Assembly (NCBI RefSeq): GCF_014203095.1
Contig: NZ_JACHIG010000015.1
Span: 48,096 to 112,095, forward strand
Source of the DNA: Prosthecobacter vanneervenii
GTDB taxonomy: Bacteria > Verrucomicrobiota > Verrucomicrobiia > Verrucomicrobiales > Verrucomicrobiaceae
Length of the DNA: 64,000 nt
Direction of reading: 5' to 3'
Part shown: in pieces, positions 36,771 to 45,671 of the stretch
How positions within the stretch are numbered: position 1 is the stretch's first letter
Layout of the letters: every line of letters begins with the position of its first letter
Notes under the pieces: generated by a model
Seen by the model: the letters and a program-made list of their open reading frames with translations, nothing else
What the model was told of the DNA's origin: nothing
Database searches by the model: none
Translations under genes and position numbers: made by a program

Positions 36771-37538
36771 ATGACCTGGCTGACTGAACATACGCTCCTG
36801 CCCGCAGACACCTGGCAACTTGTGCTGGCGGCGCTGGGGGCGATGTGCATTGGGATGTCGAAGGCGGGGCTGTCGGGGACGTCGACGCTGAATGTGGTGC
36901 TGATGGCGCAGATTTTTGGGGCGAAGCAGTCGGTGGGGGTGATCCTGCCGATGCTGATCGCGGCGGATTTCATGGGCTTCATCATCAACCGCAAGGGCGG
37001 GAGCTGGCGGAGGATCGTGCCGATGGTGCCGCCGGCGATTGCAGGGGTGGTGGTGGGCTGGCTGCTGCTGGGGAAGTTTGACAACTCGATGGCGCGCATT
37101 GTGATCGGGTGGATCATCATTGTGCTGCTGGTGTTTAACTATGTGCTGAACAAGCGGCGGCAGGATTTTCTGGCGCTGACGGAGCACCGGGTCTTTACGT
37201 GGTCGATGGGGTTTCTGGCCGGGGTGGTGACGATGCTGGCGAATGCAGCGGGGCCGGTGATGACGGTGTACCTGCTGGCACAGCATCTGGAGAAGAAGGA
37301 GTACCTGGGGGTGTTCAGCCGGTTCTTCCTGTTTATCAATCTATTCAAGGTGCCGTTCAGCACGGATCTGGGGATCATCAATGGGAGATCGCTGATGACG
37401 AATGTGACGCTGATGCCGTGCGTGGTGGTGGGGGTGGTGATTGGGTGGTGGATCCTGAAGCGGCTGCCGCAGAAGGTGTTTGAGAATGTGCTGTTCTGGC
37501 TGACGGCGTTTGCGGCGGTGTGGCTGATTCGGGGCTAG
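36771..37538 (+). CDS. Sulfite exporter TauE/SafE family membrane protein
   Basis: 255 residues with about seven or eight membrane helices. The first repeat carries LAALGAMCIGMSKAGLSG, typical of TauE/SafE (GxGGG/SKAGL type), and the second TWSMGFLAGVVTMLANAAGP with a matching position. The family exports sulfur-containing organic anions such as sulfite or sulfoacetate, and many members are unassigned. There are no sulfur genes nearby. Stop TAG at 37536 runs directly into a heptanucleotide repeat. Confidence 0.85.
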   Translation: MTWLTEHTLLPADTWQLVLAALGAMCIGMSKAGLSGTSTLNVVLMAQIFGAKQSVGVILPMLIAADFMGFIINRKGGSWRRIVPMVPPAIAGVVVGWLLLGKFDNSMARIVIGWIIIVLLVFNYVLNKRRQDFLALTEHRVFTWSMGFLAGVVTMLANAAGPVMTVYLLAQHLEKKEYLGVFSRFFLFINLFKVPFSTDLGIINGRSLMTNVTLMPCVVVGVVIGWWILKRLPQKVFENVLFWLTAFAAVWLIRG

Positions 37539-37580
37539 ATGCTGGATGCTGGATGCTGGATGCTGGATGCTGGATGCTGG
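37539..37580 (+). repeat. Six perfect copies of the heptamer ATGCTGG
   Basis: Six uninterrupted 7-bp units begin immediately after the TAG stop of the exporter gene. The unit length is not a multiple of three, so it does not extend a protein in a simple way. Copy number is likely variable between strains. Confidence 0.95.
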
Positions 37581-37667
37581 ACGGCGGGGCGGGAAGAGGG
37601 GAAAGAGGAGGAAGACAGGACGGAATGCTGGGGGGACTTGCGGAGGCGTGGGTTCACGCGGGATGCT

Positions 37668-37683
37668 GCGGAATAAATTCCGC
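37668..37683. repeat. Palindrome GCGGAAT-AA-ATTCCGC
   Basis: A perfect 7-bp-arm palindrome lies in the 242-bp spacer between the exporter and the PVC haem-protein gene. It is followed by GCTCC and not by a T-run. It resembles the other spacer hairpins of this window in size, with a different stem. Confidence 0.5.
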
Positions 37684-37780
37684 GCTCCAGCAGGCCTTGC
37701 GGGAATTGCACTTAATGCCGGATTAATATTTTGTGGAGGGTCTTGTCAGGGGATGAGTCCGCAATAGGCTTTGGGCTCCC

Positions 37781-40567
37781 ATGAAGCCTGTACTGTTTGC
37801 CCTGCTTTTTTCGTCGATTGCCGCTGCTGCTGATTTTCCTGCGCTGTATAACAGCGAGCCGGGGAATCCGACGCCGATGAAGCCGCAGGATGCGCTGAAG
37901 GCGCTGAAGGTACCCGAGGGATTTAAGGCGACGCTGTTTGCGGCGGAGCCGGATGTGCAGAATCCGGTGGGGATGAGCTGGGACACGCGAGGCCGGATGT
38001 GGGTGGCGGAGAACTACACGTATGCGGAGCGGACGAAGAGGTTTGACCTGAGCCTGAAGGACCGCGTCATCATTCTCGAAGACAAGGACTGGGACGGGGT
38101 GGCGGAGACGCGGAAGGTCTTCACGGAAGATGTGCAGATGCTGACGAGCGTGGAGGTGGGGCGTGACGGGGTGTGGCTGATGTGCCCGCCGCAGGTGCTC
38201 TTCATCGCGGACCGCAACCATGACGACATCCCTGATGGTGAGCCGGAGGTGGTGCTGGACGGCTTTACGGTGGCGAAGGACAACTACCATAACTTTGCCA
38301 ACGGGCTGCGACTGGCGCCGGATGGCTGGCTGTATGGGCGCTGCGGGCACTCGTGCCCTGGGAAGCTGGGTGTGCCGGGAACGCCGGAGGAGAAGCGTGT
38401 GCCGATGAAGGGGGGGATCTGGCGCTACCACCCGGAGAAGAAGATCGTGGAGGTGCTGACGCATGGCACGACGAATCCGTGGGGGCATGACTGGGATGCG
38501 AACGGGGAGATGTTTTTCATCAACACGGTGACGGGACATCTGTGGCACCTCATTCATGGGGCGCACCTGATGGATTCGAGCAATGCGAACCCGTTTGTGT
38601 ATGAGAAGCTGGATACGATCGCGGATCACTACCACTACGACCGGAGCGGGAGCTGGACGGCATCGCGCGATGGGAAGGCGAACAGCCTGGGCGGCGGGCA
38701 TGCGCACATCGGGATGATGATTTATCAAGCGGAGCAGTGGCCGAAGGAGTACCAGGGGAAGCTTTTCACGCTGAACATGCATGGCCGCCGCGCGAATGTG
38801 GAACGACTGGAGCGCAACGGGAGCGGGTATGTAGGCAAGCATGAGCCGGATGTGTTTCTGAGCGATGATCCGTGGTTCCGCGGGATCGAGATCAGCACGG
38901 GGCCGGATGGCAGCGGATTCATCCTGGACTGGAGCGACACGGGTGAGTGCCATGAGTCCACGGGGGTGCACCGCACAAGCGGGCGCATTTTTCGTATAAG
39001 CTACGGTGAGGCGAAGAAAGCGGAGGTGCCATTCGCGTGGAAGAAAGCGTGGCCGAAGGCGGACCTGGGCTCGGAAGATGAGCATGCGCGTGCGCTGGCG
39101 ATCCGTGAGATGACGCAGTTCTCGCCGCTGGATGCGATTCCGGGACCGATGGAGGGCGTGGCGTATCCGGAGCTGGGGTTTGACCCGGTGAAGATGGCGC
39201 GGGAGGAGAAGTCGGCTTTTGTGCGGCTGACACTGGCGAGCACGCTGCAGCGGCTGCCGGTGAGCAAGCGCGCGGAGCTGGGGGCGGCGCTGCTGGCGCA
39301 TGGGGAAGATGCGAATGATCCCTTCCTGCCGAATCTGGTATGGTATGGCATTTCTCCGCTGGCGAAGCAGGACCCGATGGCACTGGTGAAACTGGCGAAG
39401 GACTGCACGTGGCCGAAGACGCTGAAGTGGATGACGCGGAGCGTGGCGACGCAGCCGGAGGCGCTGAATGCGCTGCTGGCGGGTGCGAAGGCGGAGCAGG
39501 CTGCGACGATTTTGGAGGGGATGGCGGAGGCGTTTAAGGGCATCCGCAAAGCGGCGAAGCCGGAAGCGTGGGATACCTTTGCAAGCAAGACGGGCAAGGC
39601 GGAGGCGGAGAAGAAGACTGTCCAAGAGCTGAGCATCCTCTTTGGGGATGGACGTGCGCTGGATGATGTGAAGAAGACGGCGCTGGATGAGAAGGCGGAT
39701 CTGGCGGCACGGGAGGCTGCGCTGAAGACGCTGATCGAGAACAAGCCGGATGATCTGCGAGCGATCTGCACGCAGCTGCTGGAAGTGCGGGGGCTGAATG
39801 TGACGGCGGTGCGCGGGCTGGCGCTGTTTGATGATCCGGAGATCGGGACGAAGCTAGCGGCGAGCTACAAGAAATTTGCCCCGGCGGAGCGCACGACGGT
39901 GATCGACACGCTGGTGTCGCGTCCGGCGTTTGCGAAGGCGCTGCTGAAGGACATGGCGGCGGGCAAGATCCCGAGGGCGGACTTGAGCGCGTTCCATGCG
40001 CGGCAGATCAATGCCTTTAAAGATGCCGAGCTATCCAAGCAACTGGTGGAAGCGTGGGGTGAGCTGCGGGAGTCTGCGGCGGACAAGAAGGAGCTGATCG
40101 AGAAGGTGAAGAAGCAGCTAACGCCAGCGACACTGGCGAAGGCGAATCTGAGCCAGGGGCGGATGCTCTTCACGGCGGTGTGCGGATCGTGCCACACGAT
40201 GTATGGGCAGGGCGGGAAGATCGGGCCGGATCTGACGGGATCTGGCCGTGCGAACCTGGACTACCTGCTGGAGAACATTGCCGATCCGAGCGGGGTGGTG
40301 AGCGCGGACTACCGGATGAGCCTGCTGACGCACAAGGACGGCCGTGTGCTGAGCGGGGTGGTGACGGAGTCGAATGCGCGGACGATCACGCTGCGGACGA
40401 TGACGGAGACGATGACGCTGGACCGTTCGGACATCGTGAAGCAGGAGGCGTCTCCGCTTTCCATGATGCCGGAGGGGCTGCTGCTGGCCTTTGGGCCGGA
40501 GCAGGTGCGCGATCTGATTGCCTACCTGATGCATCCGGTGCAGGTTCCGCTGCCTAAAGCGCCATGA
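37781..40567 (+). CDS. PVC-type haem-binding protein (dehydrogenase-like propeller plus C-terminal cytochrome c)
   Basis: 928 residues with leader MKPVLFALLFSSIAAAA. The N-terminal half is a soluble glucose/sorbosone-dehydrogenase-like propeller (FKATLFAAEPDVQNPVGMSW, RMWVAENYTYAERTKRFD, DRNHDDIPDGEPEVVLDGF, NGLRLAPDGWLYGRCGHSCP). A helical HEAT/PBS-like region spans about residues 420-770. The C-terminal cytochrome c has CGSCH (about residue 801) followed by GKIGPDLTGSGRANLDYLL, ending in VVTESNARTITLRT. Proteins of this architecture are typical of Planctomycetes, Verrucomicrobia and Chlamydiae relatives. They are probably periplasmic, and their substrates are unknown. The next small gene overlaps by four bases. 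Confidence 0.9.
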   Translation: MKPVLFALLFSSIAAAADFPALYNSEPGNPTPMKPQDALKALKVPEGFKATLFAAEPDVQNPVGMSWDTRGRMWVAENYTYAERTKRFDLSLKDRVIILEDKDWDGVAETRKVFTEDVQMLTSVEVGRDGVWLMCPPQVLFIADRNHDDIPDGEPEVVLDGFTVAKDNYHNFANGLRLAPDGWLYGRCGHSCPGKLGVPGTPEEKRVPMKGGIWRYHPEKKIVEVLTHGTTNPWGHDWDANGEMFFINTVTGHLWHLIHGAHLMDSSNANPFVYEKLDTIADHYHYDRSGSWTASRDGKANSLGGGHAHIGMMIYQAEQWPKEYQGKLFTLNMHGRRANVERLERNGSGYVGKHEPDVFLSDDPWFRGIEISTGPDGSGFILDWSDTGECHESTGVHRTSGRIFRISYGEAKKAEVPFAWKKAWPKADLGSEDEHARALAIREMTQFSPLDAIPGPMEGVAYPELGFDPVKMAREEKSAFVRLTLASTLQRLPVSKRAELGAALLAHGEDANDPFLPNLVWYGISPLAKQDPMALVKLAKDCTWPKTLKWMTRSVATQPEALNALLAGAKAEQAATILEGMAEAFKGIRKAAKPEAWDTFASKTGKAEAEKKTVQELSILFGDGRALDDVKKTALDEKADLAAREAALKTLIENKPDDLRAICTQLLEVRGLNVTAVRGLALFDDPEIGTKLAASYKKFAPAERTTVIDTLVSRPAFAKALLKDMAAGKIPRADLSAFHARQINAFKDAELSKQLVEAWGELRESAADKKELIEKVKKQLTPATLAKANLSQGRMLFTAVCGSCHTMYGQGGKIGPDLTGSGRANLDYLLENIADPSGVVSADYRMSLLTHKDGRVLSGVVTESNARTITLRTMTETMTLDRSDIVKQEASPLSMMPEGLLLAFGPEQVRDLIAYLMHPVQVPLPKAP

Positions 40568-40788
40568 CCACGCGTGACTCCAACCGCAAATTCCAGCCCG
40601 GTCCGGGCTGGCTGCTGTTCTTTGGCATGATCGCGGTGCTCGTTTTCAACCGTAACAGCCGTGACGTGGTGAAGGCGATGATGGAGCAGGTGAAGGTGCA
40701 GACGCACCGCATGGGGACGGAGTATGATGGGCTGAAAAGCACCCTGAAGAAGAAGCGGGAAGAGGCTGGAAAGACGACCGTTGATTAA
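40564..40788 (+). CDS. Small single-pass membrane protein coupled to the PVC haem protein
   Basis: 74 residues. A short basic start is followed by one membrane helix (GWLLFFGMIAVLVFN) and a Lys/Glu-rich coiled tail (VKAMMEQVKVQTHRMGTEYD, LKSTLKKKREEAGK). The start ATG overlaps the stop of the upstream gene in ATGA (40564-40567), so expression is tied to it. It may anchor or assemble the haem protein at the membrane, which is inference from position. No family is recognised. Confidence 0.65.
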   Translation: MTTRDSNRKFQPGPGWLLFFGMIAVLVFNRNSRDVVKAMMEQVKVQTHRMGTEYDGLKSTLKKKREEAGKTTVD

Positions 40789-40850
40789 CCTCAGCGTATT
40801 TTAAGGGAATCTTTGTTTGGCATATGCCAGTGAGGTGCTGTAGTACCGCA

Positions 40851-41855
40851 ATGTCACAAGGACCTCTTCTCATCACTGGCGGCGCAGGATACATCGGCTC
40901 CCACACCGTGCGCCATCTTCTGGAGCAAAATGAGCGCATCGTGGTGCTCGACAACCTGGTCTTTGGGCATCGGGACGCGCTGCCGCTGGATCGGGTGACC
41001 TTTGTGGAAGGCGACATGGCGGATGCGCCGCTGATCGAGAAGCTCTTTGCGGAACACAAGCCGGAGGCGGTGCTGCATTTTGCGGCCTTTGCCTATGTGG
41101 GCGAGTCTGTGACCGATCCGCTGAAGTACTACCGCAACAACCTGGCGGCACCGCTGACGCTGCTGGAGGCGATGCAGCGGCATGGGTGCAAGCGCTTCAT
41201 CTTTTCCTCCACCTGCGCGACGTATGGAGATCCGGTGCGGATCCCGATCGATGAAACCCATCCGCAGGCACCGGTGAATCCGTATGGTGCGAGCAAGTGG
41301 ATGCTGGAGCGCGTGCTGCGCGACTGCGATACTGCATGGGGACTGAAGTCGGTCTTTCTGCGCTACTTTAACGCGAGCGGCTGCCATCCGAGCGGTGAGA
41401 TCGGCGAGGATCATAATCCGGAGACGCATCTCATCCCGCGTGTGCTGATGGCGGCGACCGGCGAGGTGGACAGCATCACGGTCTTTGGCACCGACTATGC
41501 CACACCCGATGGCACATGCGTGCGTGACTACATTCATGTCTGCGATCTGGCATCTGCGCATGCGCTGGCCTTGAGCTATCTGCGCAAGGGTGGAGAAACG
41601 ACTCCAGTGAACCTCGGTACAGGACGTGGATTCAGTGTGAAAGAGATCATTGCCACGGCTGAAGCTGTGACTGGCAAAAAGATTCCGGTGAACTACGGGC
41701 CGCGTCGTGCAGGTGACCCATCGGAGCTTATTGCGAACCCTACCAAAGCTAAAGAAATCCTTCAGTGGCAAGCTGCGCATACCGATCCACGTGAGCACAT
41801 TGACTCTGCATGGAGATGGATGAATGGACCACGTCACGGACGCTACGCAGTTTGA
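40851..41855 (+). CDS. galE: UDP-glucose 4-epimerase
   Basis: 334 residues from the ATG at 40851. It is an extended short-chain dehydrogenase/reductase: NAD motif ITGGAGYIGSHT (residues 8-19), catalytic Ser/Thr in FIFSSTCATYG, and Tyr145/Lys149 in VNPYGASKWMLE. The GalE-specific features are RYFNASGCHPSGEIGE, TPDGTCVRDYIHV and NLGTGRGFSVKEII. It interconverts UDP-glucose and UDP-galactose, or the GlcNAc/GalNAc forms, for cell-surface sugars. No other sugar-nucleotide genes are adjacent. The last 60 bp are less GC-rich than the rest. Confidence 0.93.
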   Translation: MSQGPLLITGGAGYIGSHTVRHLLEQNERIVVLDNLVFGHRDALPLDRVTFVEGDMADAPLIEKLFAEHKPEAVLHFAAFAYVGESVTDPLKYYRNNLAAPLTLLEAMQRHGCKRFIFSSTCATYGDPVRIPIDETHPQAPVNPYGASKWMLERVLRDCDTAWGLKSVFLRYFNASGCHPSGEIGEDHNPETHLIPRVLMAATGEVDSITVFGTDYATPDGTCVRDYIHVCDLASAHALALSYLRKGGETTPVNLGTGRGFSVKEIIATAEAVTGKKIPVNYGPRRAGDPSELIANPTKAKEILQWQAAHTDPREHIDSAWRWMNGPRHGRYAV

Positions 41856-41907
41856 ACATTGTTTAATATAGACTGTCCTAGTGTAGCGACCGTAGGTTGC
41901 GAAAATC

Positions 41908-42666
41908 ATGAGGACATCTGTTCATTGGCTGATCTGCATCTTGGCGTTTTTTGGCAGCACGCTTCTTCAAGCTGTTGAGCTGACACGTGAACCCGAGATC
42001 GCCGTCACGACGAGCACTGCAAAAATCAAATGGGCCACCGACGTGGCCTGCGGGACGAGGCTGCAGTTTGGCCTGAGCCCTGCAGCACTGACTGACAAGG
42101 CTGAAGGAGAAGTGACGAGTGATCACGTCATTGAGCTGACGTCTCTCAAAGCAGGCACCACCTATTACTACAGCCTCGGCAGCGCTCGTGCGCAGCTGGC
42201 CAAGGGCAGCTTTACCACGACCACAAACGACGCGAGTGCGGCGGCAGCGACACCGCAGCCATCGCTGCTGAGGCGTGTGCTGAACGCAGTGAGCCTAGAG
42301 AAAAGGGCGACAAGCGCGACGGACGCGTCATTGAAAGCGCCACCGACACGACAAACCTGGGGCCATGTGGATTCATTGCAGGATCATTTTGATCGACATG
42401 GTGGGGATTTCGCAAGCCGCTCACCGGATGAGTATGCAGCACAAGCGTGGCAGTTTCTTCAAAGGGCGCGTGCAGAGAACCTGCCAATGAAACTGGATGA
42501 CACCGATGGAACCCTACGAGTGTTTGACCCGGCCACGCGTACGTTTGGAGCGTATAACAGGGTTGGCATGACAAAGACCTTTTTCAAACCGGACAGCCCA
42601 ACCTACTGGCAACGCCAGCCCGGCCGGAATGTGAAGGCTGCCGACTTGAGACTCCCCCCCCGCTGA
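41908..42666 (+). CDS. Exported protein with FN3-like domain and C-terminal nuclease-toxin-like domain (candidate secreted toxin)
   Basis: 252 residues with signal peptide about 1-22. Residues 23-105 look like a fibronectin-III/purple-acid-phosphatase-type sandwich (TSTAKIKWATDVACGTRLQF, LTSLKAGTTYYYSLGSA). An Ala-rich linker follows. Residues about 150-240 match, as I remember it, the pattern of polymorphic-toxin tips with a barnase/EndoU/colicin-like (BECR) nuclease fold: LQDHFDRHGGDFASRSPDEY, LRVFDPATRTFGAYN and TKTFFKPDSPTYWQRQPG. His160/His164, Arg204 and Thr224 are possible active-site residues. The next gene overlaps the stop codon, as a cognate immunity gene would. Confidence 0.6.
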   Translation: MRTSVHWLICILAFFGSTLLQAVELTREPEIAVTTSTAKIKWATDVACGTRLQFGLSPAALTDKAEGEVTSDHVIELTSLKAGTTYYYSLGSARAQLAKGSFTTTTNDASAAAATPQPSLLRRVLNAVSLEKRATSATDASLKAPPTRQTWGHVDSLQDHFDRHGGDFASRSPDEYAAQAWQFLQRARAENLPMKLDDTDGTLRVFDPATRTFGAYNRVGMTKTFFKPDSPTYWQRQPGRNVKAADLRLPPR

Positions 42667-43007
42667 TGATGAGCCGAAAGTCTCCCAAAAAACCAACCAT
42701 GAAAATTTCACCCAACTCCTGTCCTGTTTGCGGCTACGCCGACCTGGCAGAGCCGCCGCGCAACCGCACGGGCGGCGCTTCCATGGAGATCTGCGCCTGC
42801 TGCGGATTTCAATTTGGCGTCACCGATGATGACAAAGGCGTGAGCTATGACGAGCACCGGCAACAGTGGATCGCCAACGGCATGCCGTGGACCAGCAAAG
42901 GCAAGAAAGCTCCGAAAGACTGGAACCCACAGACACAACTGGGCTCCCTGGCGCTGCGTGCCACGCTGAGCCGTGTGAAAGGACGCCCGCCGCGCATTCA
43001 CGCGTAA
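42666..43007 (+). CDS. Cysteine-rich small protein, candidate immunity partner of the upstream toxin-like protein
   Basis: 113 residues from the ATG at 42666, whose first base is the last of the upstream stop (TGATG); an in-frame ATG at 42699 would give 102. Two knuckles, CPVCGYADL (Cys19, Cys22) and EICACCGFQF (Cys43, Cys45, Cys46), probably bind zinc. DEHRQQWIANGMPW and a basic tail follow. No signal peptide is present, so it stays in the cytoplasm. Similar 'CPVCGY...CCGF' small proteins are known to me as uncharacterised neighbours of toxin-like genes; an immunity role is inference from the coupling. Confidence 0.55.
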   Translation: MMSRKSPKKPTMKISPNSCPVCGYADLAEPPRNRTGGASMEICACCGFQFGVTDDDKGVSYDEHRQQWIANGMPWTSKGKKAPKDWNPQTQLGSLALRATLSRVKGRPPRIHA

Positions 43008-43029
43008 ACCACGCGTAGGTCTGAGAAAA

Positions 43030-44694
43030 TCAAGCAGAAGCACCTTTGAGCAGACTGAGGGCGTGCACGCGCGCGCTCTCAGCGCTGCCGCCAAGCATGC
43101 GGGCGAGCTCATTGACGCGCTGCTCGTCGCTGACGGACTGGATCTGTGAGCGTGTGGTGTTGCCGGTGATTTCCTTGGTGACGACGAAGTGGCTTTGCGC
43201 GAGCGAGGCGACCTGCGGGAAGTGCGTGATGGCGATGACCTGATGGGTGGCGCCCAGAGCGGCCATCTTGCGGCCGACGGCTTCGGCGATGTTGCCTCCG
43301 ACGTTGGCGTCGATTTCATCGAACACGAGCAGCGGCACCACATCCTGCCTGGCGAGGGCGCTTTTCACAGCGAGAAGCACGCGGGACATTTCGCCGCTGG
43401 ATGCGGTGAGGCGGAGGGGCTTGGAGGGCTCGCCGGGATTGGGCGCGAAGTGGAAGTCCACTTCTTCGAGGCCATTGCGCTCCGGAGCAGGCAGGGCAGC
43501 GAGCTGAGCCTCGAAGACGCTGCGCTTGAAGCCGAGGTCTGCGAGATGCGCGGCGACTTCCTTGGCGAGTTTTGGCGCGGCGTCGGTGCGTTTCTTTGAG
43601 AGCTGCTTGCCAAGCTTGAGCACATCGGCCTCGCGTTCTTTGACGAGCTTTTGGAGTCTGGCGATCTCCTCGCCACGATTTTCCATTTTGGCGAGCTTGC
43701 GCTCGGTTTCGGCAAGGAACTCGAGAATCTCGGCGATGGTGCGGCCGTATTTGCGCTTGAGGGTCTGGATGGTGTGGATGCGGCTTTCGAGCTTCTCCAG
43801 TTCAGCGCCGTCGATTTCCAGATCTTCGGCATAGTCCTGCACGCTGCTTTCAAGCTCCGTGAGCTCGATCTGCGCGGATTTGAAGCCGGCAAACATTGCG
43901 GCGGTGGCGGGGTCGATTTTTTCCAGCTCGTGGATGCTGCGCCCGAGCTCGCGGAGGCCGTCGATGATGCTGCCTTCACCTTCGCTCAAGCGGCTGGTAA
44001 TGCTGCCGCAAAGCTCGGCGAGGCGTGCGCCGTTAGCGGCGATACGGTGGCGGGCCTCGATTTCCTCCTCCTCGCCGGGTTTGAGATTGGCGGCGGCAAT
44101 CTCATTGGCCTGGAATTTGAGCATGTCGATCTGCTGGCTGCTGGCGCGCTCGGAGTTTTCGAGTTCATCGAGTTCCGTGGCTGCGGTGCGCCAGAGCTTC
44201 CAGGCGGCCTGGTATTTGCCGAGCATTTCTTCGATGCCGGCGTATTTGTCGAGCATCTCCAGCTGGCGCTCGCGTGAATTGAGCGACTGATGATCGTGGG
44301 GGCCGTGAAGATCGACGAGGAACTCTCCGAGGCTTTTGAGCACCTGGATGGTGACGGGGGAGCAATTGACGAACTGTTTATTAGCTCCGCTGGCGCTGAT
44401 GGTGCGTTTGATGAGGAGCTCGCCATCCTGGCAGGGGTCGAGCCCGGCCTCTTCGAGAACGGAGTCGATGGCCGAGGTGTTTTTGAGATGGAAGCTGGCC
44501 TCGACCGTGCAGGCGTCCTGGCCATTGCGGATGAGGCTGCGGTCGGCGCGTTCGCCCAAAATCAGCTTCAAGGCACCCACGATGATGGATTTACCCGCGC
44601 CGGTCTCCCCGGTGACCCCGATCAAACCAGCGGCCAGATCCCAGGTCACATCTTCAACAAGGGCCAGATTGCGGATTTTGAGGAAGGAAAGCAT
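43030..44694 (-). CDS. recN: DNA repair protein RecN
   Basis: 554 residues, the normal RecN length. RecN is an SMC-like ATPase acting in double-strand-break repair. It starts MLSFLKIRNLALVEDVTWDL, with Walker A GETGAGKS (29-36). The family's HGPHDHQSLNSRERQLEMLD follows, then a long coiled-coil (about 155-370), the signature LTASSGEMSRVLLAVKSALA, and Walker B VPLLVFDEIDANVGGNIAEA. The ATG at 44694 fits the family; the longer open frame upstream has no support. It converges with the candidate immunity gene across a 22-bp gap. Confidence 0.96.
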   Translation of the reverse strand: MLSFLKIRNLALVEDVTWDLAAGLIGVTGETGAGKSIIVGALKLILGERADRSLIRNGQDACTVEASFHLKNTSAIDSVLEEAGLDPCQDGELLIKRTISASGANKQFVNCSPVTIQVLKSLGEFLVDLHGPHDHQSLNSRERQLEMLDKYAGIEEMLGKYQAAWKLWRTAATELDELENSERASSQQIDMLKFQANEIAAANLKPGEEEEIEARHRIAANGARLAELCGSITSRLSEGEGSIIDGLRELGRSIHELEKIDPATAAMFAGFKSAQIELTELESSVQDYAEDLEIDGAELEKLESRIHTIQTLKRKYGRTIAEILEFLAETERKLAKMENRGEEIARLQKLVKEREADVLKLGKQLSKKRTDAAPKLAKEVAAHLADLGFKRSVFEAQLAALPAPERNGLEEVDFHFAPNPGEPSKPLRLTASSGEMSRVLLAVKSALARQDVVPLLVFDEIDANVGGNIAEAVGRKMAALGATHQVIAITHFPQVASLAQSHFVVTKEITGNTTRSQIQSVSDEQRVNELARMLGGSAESARVHALSLLKGASA

Positions 44695-44744
44695 GGATGG
44701 AGAGAAATAGTGGACAAATGAACATGCAACGTTCTTTTCGCATT

Positions 44745-45662
44745 TCAACCACCACGAGGCGATCTTCCACTCCAAGATTTGAATGCGCGCGAGAAATGTG
44801 CGGCAGATTTGTAGCCAAGCTCGGCGGCGACGGCTTTCACGAGGGCGTCTGGCTGACGGAGCTTGATGGCGGCCTGGGAGAGCTTGAGCCTGGTGAGGCA
44901 GGCGAGGGGCGTTTCTGTGTCGTAACGCTGAAACAGCCGGGTGAAGTAGGCGGCGGAGACGTGGCAAGCTTTGGCGGCCTGCTCAATGCTGCTGAGAACC
45001 GGGTAATTCCGCAGAAGATGTCCACGGCAGCGGAGGTAGGTGGCGTAGGCGGGGTCGATCTTGGTGGTGGCAGACTGGCGCGAGTCTGCGCAGAGCACGA
45101 GAGCGTGCTCCAGGGCGGCGGATGCGGCCCGCAGGCCGAAGCGACCACCGCGCAGCGCGTGGTCGATGACCTCCTCCAGCAGGGAAACCACGCGGGAGGC
45201 ATCTGCCACTCGCAGGACGCTGCCGGGCGGGAGATCAAGATCGCTCATCAGCCGAAGTGCGCGCTGGCCGGTGAAATTGAAGAAGTATTTTACCATGGGC
45301 TCGTCCGCACCGCTGCGGATGACCTGAGGCGTGGTGGGGTCAAAGATGAAGGCATGGCCAGCCTCCAGCTCGTGCGTCTGATCTGCCAATGTGACGCTGC
45401 CGCGCCCTTTGGAGACGAACTCAAAGGCCATGAAAGGAAAGCTCCGGCGGTCCACCACGAAGTCGGGGGCGCACCACTCGCAGCCGCCGCCGACGAGGCA
45501 GAGATTCATTTCGTCATGCAGGCGCTTCTCCCAATCAGGCAGGAAAAAGCGGCGTGTGCGGACGACTTGAGTCGAAAAGTAGTCGGCCTGGTCGGTGGCT
45601 GGCGTGGTTGGCACGGAGCTTTCAAAGGTGTGAAGCCGGGGAATCTTGCGAGAAAGAGTCAA
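44745..45662 (-). CDS. AraC-family transcriptional regulator
   Basis: 305 residues from a TTG at 45662; the true start is uncertain because no in-frame ATG lies before residue 52. An N-terminal cupin-like sensing domain (VSKGRGSVTLADQTHELEAG, HAFIFDPTTPQVIRSG) is followed by two helix-turn-helix motifs at the C-terminus (VLSSIEQAAKACHVSAAYFT, and AVAAELGYKSAAHFSRAFKS). It is divergent from the aldolase-sialidase cluster, 76 bp away, and so is a good candidate for its sugar-responsive activator. Confidence 0.9.
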   Translation of the reverse strand: MTLSRKIPRLHTFESSVPTTPATDQADYFSTQVVRTRRFFLPDWEKRLHDEMNLCLVGGGCEWCAPDFVVDRRSFPFMAFEFVSKGRGSVTLADQTHELEAGHAFIFDPTTPQVIRSGADEPMVKYFFNFTGQRALRLMSDLDLPPGSVLRVADASRVVSLLEEVIDHALRGGRFGLRAASAALEHALVLCADSRQSATTKIDPAYATYLRCRGHLLRNYPVLSSIEQAAKACHVSAAYFTRLFQRYDTETPLACLTRLKLSQAAIKLRQPDALVKAVAAELGYKSAAHFSRAFKSWSGRSPRGG

Positions 45663-45671
45663 GAATCGTCA

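Noticed and set aside
37539..37580. Heptamer tract as a small CRISPR-like array
   Set aside because: The units are contiguous without spacers, and no cas genes are present.
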